Shown one piece after another: positions 59,762-64,000 of a stretch of 64,000 bases of DNA; the first letter of the stretch is position 1, and each line of letters opens with the position of its first letter. The stretch comes from Capra hircus (taxonomy: Eukaryota; Chordata; Mammalia; Artiodactyla; Bovidae). The DNA lies in NCBI RefSeq assembly GCF_001704415.2, contig NC_030824.1:35025022-35089021 (forward strand), in the 5' to 3' direction. Made by a program: the position numbers and the translations under genes. Under the pieces are notes generated by a model. It saw nothing but the letters and a program-made list of their open reading frames with translations. It had not been told where the DNA came from and searched no databases.

Positions 59762-60497
59762 CCCAGAATAGGCAGAATAGTTTCCCTGCAAAGATGTCCA
59801 AGACCTAATCCCTTGAACCTGTATATATGTTACTTTACCCCTCAAAAGGGAATTATGTTGGTCATCAGATGACCTGCAAAGGAGAGAGCCCTGTATTATC
59901 CATGTGCAACCAATGAATTCACATGGGTCCAGAAAAACAGAAGGAAGGACAGACGAGTCAATGAAAGACATGTGACAGTGGAAGAAGAGGCAGGAGACTT
60001 TTTATGCTTTGCAATTTTTGGAAAATTGCTTTACAATGTTGTGTTGGTTTCTGCTGTGCAAAAATGCATATCAGCCATAATTATATATATATCCCCTCCC
60101 TCTTGAGCCTCCCTGCCCTCCCTGTGACCCCATGCATCCCACCCCCACTAGGTCATAAGACATTCTGAGAGTACAGGGACTTGGTCCATGATTGCTGCTT
60201 TGAAACTGGAGAAAATAGGTCAAGAGACAATTGTAGTCAGACTGGATCGGACAGGCATCCAGAAAATAGGGACCGCAGTCCTGCTGCTGCAAGACAAAGA
60301 TACCTGCCAGCAATCCAGATGAGTAAGGGCGTGAATTCCCCCCAGGGAAATCCACAAAGAGAAGCAGCGCTACTGAATCTTGAAGTCAGCCTCATCGTCA
60401 AACTTCTGAACTGCAGGATTATAAAATAATAAATCTGTGTGGTTTCATCATGTTTGTAATAATATTTTACAGTAGCCATAACAAGCTAATATATGAT
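59762..60497 (+). mobile_element. MLT1-type MaLR LTR, split by L1
   Basis: GCAAAGATGTCCAAGACCTA, CCTTGAACCTGTATATATGT, GGAAGAAGAGGCAGGAGAC, then after an L1 insert GATTGCTGCTTTGAAACTGG, CTTCTGAACTGCAGGATTAT and AATAATAAATCTGTGTGG match MLT1 order. Diverged and ancient. Confidence 0.72.
60003..60150 (-). mobile_element. L1 3' UTR fragment
   Basis: AAATTGCTTTACAATGTTGT, then TCCCCTCCCTCTTGAGCCTC and CCCACCCCCACTAGGTC match the same L1 3' UTR region as 29545-29705. It interrupts the MLT1-type LTR. Confidence 0.75.
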
Positions 60498-62196
60498 GTG
60501 AACTTATTTTAGACTTTATTTCCTGCTTCTCCTCAAAAATCCTGTGTTCCAACTGTATTAAATTTACTTCCAGTTTCAAAGGTACTTCATAAATAATGAA
60601 TTTTAAGCTTGGACACTTTTAAAATGTATTTTTCTTCAGAATGCTCTTCCCAAGGAGTCTTATTTAATTATCAAACAGCATTAAAAAGTTCTCTTCTTTG
60701 TAAAGACTTTTCTGACTCCCTTCTCTGTATCTCAAATGACTTTCTACCCTTTGGTGAAAATAATAAGACTCTGAGTTTGATAGGACAAGGACTGTATCTT
60801 ATTTAATTTTAAATTTCTGGCTCAGAATCCCACAAATAGGAAAAAGTAACAAGCACTTGTTTTAAAAATGAATAACACATTGATAGGAAATCCCCTGACT
60901 TGATAAACCTAGGGAAGCAGTCAGCATAAAAAACAGGAAATAAATTTCAGGGTACATAGGTTCTGAGAGAAACATAGAAATAAGACTTTGGAAACATTTT
61001 AGAACTGCAAAACGTGGGGAAAAAATCAGAAAGGGTAATGCTTGGATGTGCATTTCCCCTTTTGGAAATTGTCTTTCTGTTGATCCAGACCTCAGTCAGT
61101 TCACTTTGACTAATAGCCTACTACATCAATAGTGACATATCACTAAACACATGCACATTTGGGGCCAGAGGAAACATCTTTGAAATTATTTCCAGGATTG
61201 CCTGACTGCCCACATGTCCTCATCTTTTAAATATTTTATTTTTGGTGTCAGCACAAATGTTGTCTATCTCTAAAAGAAAATTCTCAAGTGTAAACACCAG
61301 GTCTATATTTGATTTACTTCTCAGTACTTTTTCTTCTCTACCTTTTTTTTTTTTTTTGGAATAGCATGTAGTAGAATACTCTGTAACAGTATGTATCCGA
61401 ATGACCTAAATCTTTTATTTCTAATTTCATTTTCTAAACTATAAAGGTGATTTCACTCCTCACCACATTTTTTCTTTATTAGCCAAGTGAGCCCATCCTG
61501 TACACACAAACCAAAAACCATCGTTCAAAACTTGGAGCACTGCAGATGGCTTTCCAATACTGAAATCAGGCATTGATTGAGCTTATCTCTTGCTTACACT
61601 TGAATCTGGACCTCTGAGATATTCAAATGACTGAGTGCCACCTGAGTATACCTCAGTATGTATCATGTGCTCTGTTTTTAATAATTTCATACCTTTTATT
61701 GAAAATAATATCTTATTTTGGAATAGGAAAGAATGAATATTAAGTCAAAAATTATCTTGATTTTCCCCCAGATCATTCATAAAGATTTTTTGAAATACCT
61801 GTGTTTGTGAGTTGGATAAATCACTAAAGAATGAATTGACAAATAAAAAATCTATTTTTAATGTCAAATGTGAAAAAATGAATTGAAAACCAAGTACTAT
61901 TGATTTCAAGTGAAACTACCCTTCTTAAGCAATTCATCACATTAAAGGAAAAACATTGTATTTCAGAACTTTCCTAAATAAGACCAGACACAGTACAACA
62001 CTGATCAATATTTGACTTTTTTCCAAAGTGCTTCACAATCTTGAACCTGAAAAATACACTAATTTACATAAAATGCAAATATTTATTTTGACTCTTAATG
62101 ACAGTATTGTGAAAAAACAGTATTATGAAAAAACAGCATTATAAAAGTTATTTTAAAGCATTTTAATTTAGATGCTATTATTCATGTTTGGGGCAT
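60498..62196. other. Intergenic; weak L2-like piece at 60700-60860
   Basis: GGACAAGGACTGTATCTTA and the following GCTCAGAATCCCACA resemble an L2/MIR-type 3' end, weakly. A 16-base T run lies at about 61345-61360. A near-duplicate ACAGTATTGTGAAAAAAC/ACAGTATTATGAAAAAAC lies at about 62101-62136. No gene. Confidence 0.4.
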
Positions 62197-62417
62197 CCCA
62201 GACAGTACTAGTGATTAAAAAAAAAAAAAAGCCTGCCAATTCAGGAAACATCAGAGGTGCAGGTTTTATCCCTGTGTTGGGACGATCCTTTGGAGAAGGA
62301 AATGGCAACCCACTCCAGCATTCGTGCATGGAGAATCCCATGGACAGAGGAGCTTGGGGGCTACAGTCCATAGGGTTGCAAAGAGTTGGACACAACTGAA
62401 GTGACTTAACACACACA
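62197..62417 (+). mobile_element. Bov-tA SINE, diverged head
   Basis: The head is damaged by an A14 run at 62217-62230. The body GGAGAAGGAAATGGCAACCC and a tail ACACACACATGC are clear. Confidence 0.85.
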
Positions 62418-62429
62418 TGCATTCATCCT

Positions 62430-62515
62430 TTGGAAGCAGGAAAAATGAAGCTGACAGAGGTTAAGTATTTTAAAACAACCTAGTTTATCTCAGAGTCAGA
62501 ATTCAAATGATCTAT
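62430..62515 (-). repeat. MIR-like fragment
   Basis: GACAGAGGTTAAGTATTTTA, then CAGAGTCAGAATTCAAATGA is the reversed MIR core. Confidence 0.55.
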
Positions 62516-62734
62516 TTACCCCAAAACCAAATAACATAGCCCTTTATCTCAAATTGATAAAAATAAATGTTCCTGTCTTTTGTTTAGCACATAAAATTTT
62601 CAGAAAATAGTAAATCTTTTCACATAAAATATTCTTTATTCTCTATAGCAAGCCTAAATATGATTATTCCCTACAGAAAGCATTGGGTACAGTACCTCCT
62701 GCAATCAACCAACACTCAGTGTTAGCTTCTCATG

Positions 62735-62870
62735 TTACTAGTATTATTGTTAGTCTTGCTATCATCTCTATTTTAGAGATTTAAAAGCATTGAACTTCAA
62801 AGCAGAGTAATTTCTCTCAAGGTCACATAGATGGTAAGCGGCTAAGTAAGAATTTGAAAGTAAATTTATT
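62735..62870 (-). repeat. MIR relic
   Basis: ATTTTAGAGATTTAAAAGCA, then CTCAAGGTCACATAGATGG and AAGCGGCTAAGTAAGAATTT is the reversed MIR (AAGGTCACA...AGTAAG pattern). Confidence 0.7.
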
Positions 62871-63234
62871 TCTTGCTCTGTTTAATATTATATACTAAAC
62901 CAAACCTGCCAGCTATTCAGGTATGCAAGTCAAAAATAAGAGCATCCTGAAACAGTCTTGTTTCTTGGGTCTTTTTAGTGTCTTAATAACAACATATGCA
63001 ATCACCCTAATGATGTGCTTCCTTCTTAATGAAATTTCTTTGACATAATTTAAAACAAGTTCCTCCTTTACCTAATTAGATTTCACAGTTAATCTGATAA
63101 CACCAATAGCTTTGTTCTGGGGCACATGATTTACTTCTATGTATTCACTATGTCACCAAAAATATATAAGATTTAAATAATAATATTAATTTTATTTGTA
63201 TAAAATATTGAGTGATTTTCAAATTATGTTGTAA
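62871..63234. other. AT-rich intergenic
   Basis: Nothing recognised. Confidence 0.5.
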
Positions 63235-63405
63235 TTTGCATATAAATTTTCATGAACCCTTATAGCAGCCATCTGAAAAACCCTGTGAGATAGGACAAAA
63301 AGTATTTTACAGCATTCACCAGTTAAATAAAATAAAGAAAATGGACAATATGCAAAATTACATAGCTAAGAAGTAGCAGAGCAGAAACTGGTATTTGAGC
63401 TTTTT
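63235..63405 (-). repeat. MIR relic
   Basis: AACCCTGTGAGATAGGACA, then TTTTACAGCATTCACCAG, ACATAGCTAAGAAGTAGCAG and AGCAGAAACTGGTATTTGAG match reversed MIR in order. Confidence 0.7.
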
Positions 63406-63599
63406 CCTGTGATTCCTCATGTTTCATCTCACCATGTTCTCCTGATTTCCTCACTAATCCTACTTCACTCATGTCTCTTAACAGGTAGCTTCCAGATTCA
63501 AAAACTGTAATGAAGTTGCTCATAAACAGATGATGGAGTTATACAGATATTTAACACTATCTTCTTCTAGAATTGGTTTCTTTGAATTTTTTATTAATA

Positions 63600-64000
63600 A
63601 GGGAACCCATTTATAATAGCCAAGACATTGAAGCAATCTAAATGTCTGTTGTTAGATGAATGGATAAAGGAGATGTGGTATGTATATACAATGGGATATT
63701 TAGAACAACTTGCATGAACCTAGGATTATCATACTAAAACAAATATCATATGATTTCACTTATATGTGGAATCTTAAAAAAATGATACAAATGAACTTAT
63801 TTACAAAATAGATCCACAGACATAGAAAACAAACTAATGGTTACCAAATGGGAAGGGGGTGTAGGGATAAATTCGTAGTTTGGGATTAACAGATACACAC
63901 TAGTATGTGAGAAACAGATAAACAACAAGTTCCTACTGTGTAGTACAAGGAACTACACTCAATATTTTGTAATAATTTATATATGTATATACACATGTAA
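63600..64000 (+). mobile_element. L1 3' region, runs off the window
   Basis: ORF2 C-terminus and 3' UTR in plus orientation: AATAGCCAAGACATTGAAGC, ATGAATGGATAAAGGAGATG, GAATCTTAAAAAAATGATAC, AACAACAAGTTCCTACTGTG. The 3' end lies beyond 64000. Confidence 0.82.

Noticed and set aside
1..64000. tRNA-like A/B boxes (GGTTCGATCCC) in many places.
   Set aside because: All lie in Bov-tA heads. None forms a complete tRNA cloverleaf outside a SINE.

Overview
This window reads as a gene-free stretch of a ruminant nuclear genome, almost certainly a bovid or close pecoran relative. The diagnosis rests on its repeats. There are fourteen BovB (RTE-type) LINE segments covering roughly 19-20 kb, or about 30% of the window by my boundaries. 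There are also seventeen Bov-tA / Bov-A / Bov-A2 SINEs, whose 3' ends match the BovB 3' end, and several L1 lineages, LTRs of at least three retrovirus classes, one mariner and a few ancient MIR/L2 pieces. I found no intact host protein-coding gene, no rRNA or tRNA gene and no CRISPR. The species cannot be fixed from this evidence.

Layout. 1-983: end of a gammaretrovirus-like ERV (integrase remnant fused almost directly to a 3' LTR). 1579-3124: three SINEs and a twin-primed (5'-inverted) L1. 3164-3540: a possible host retropseudogene on the minus strand. 6256-8985: a long decayed BovB. 9192-10480: a second class I ERV (LTR plus gag remnant). 10481-13757: AT-rich and mostly unexplained. 14022-14645: a second twin-primed L1 carrying a Bov-A2 insertion. 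17051-18616: a very well-bounded 1.57 kb ERVK-type solo LTR. 19231-26390: BovB pieces and several LTRs. 27881-29460: old L1 ORF2. 30033-31266: a near-complete mariner with a dead transposase. 31300-33052: an internally deleted BovB. 33391-41950: two old L1 copies head to head, the right one split by a 3.36 kb BovB and by SINEs. 42865-50511: a MaLR LTR and two tandem BovB copies, the second essentially full length with a GC-rich 5' repeat array. 50512-64000: an LTR, more SINE and BovB pieces (one split by an LTR-like insert), an L1 split by a BovB and a Bov-A2, an MLT1-type LTR split by L1, and MIR relics.

How the parts relate. The elements form a layered record of insertions. MIR, L2, MLT1 and old L1 lie at the bottom. 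BovB and mariner follow. Bov-tA/Bov-A2 SINEs sit in BovB and L1, and well-defined LTRs lie in otherwise unique DNA. The autonomous partner (BovB) and its dependent SINEs sit side by side, and both halves of the Bov-A unit can be seen at the two ends of the full-length BovB. Every element-encoded reading frame I checked is broken, so nothing here looks able to move on its own. I did not find an undescribed gene system. The best leads are structural: target-site duplications, inversions, an orphan insert, an internally deleted BovB, and the unassigned minus-strand reading frame at 3217-3540.
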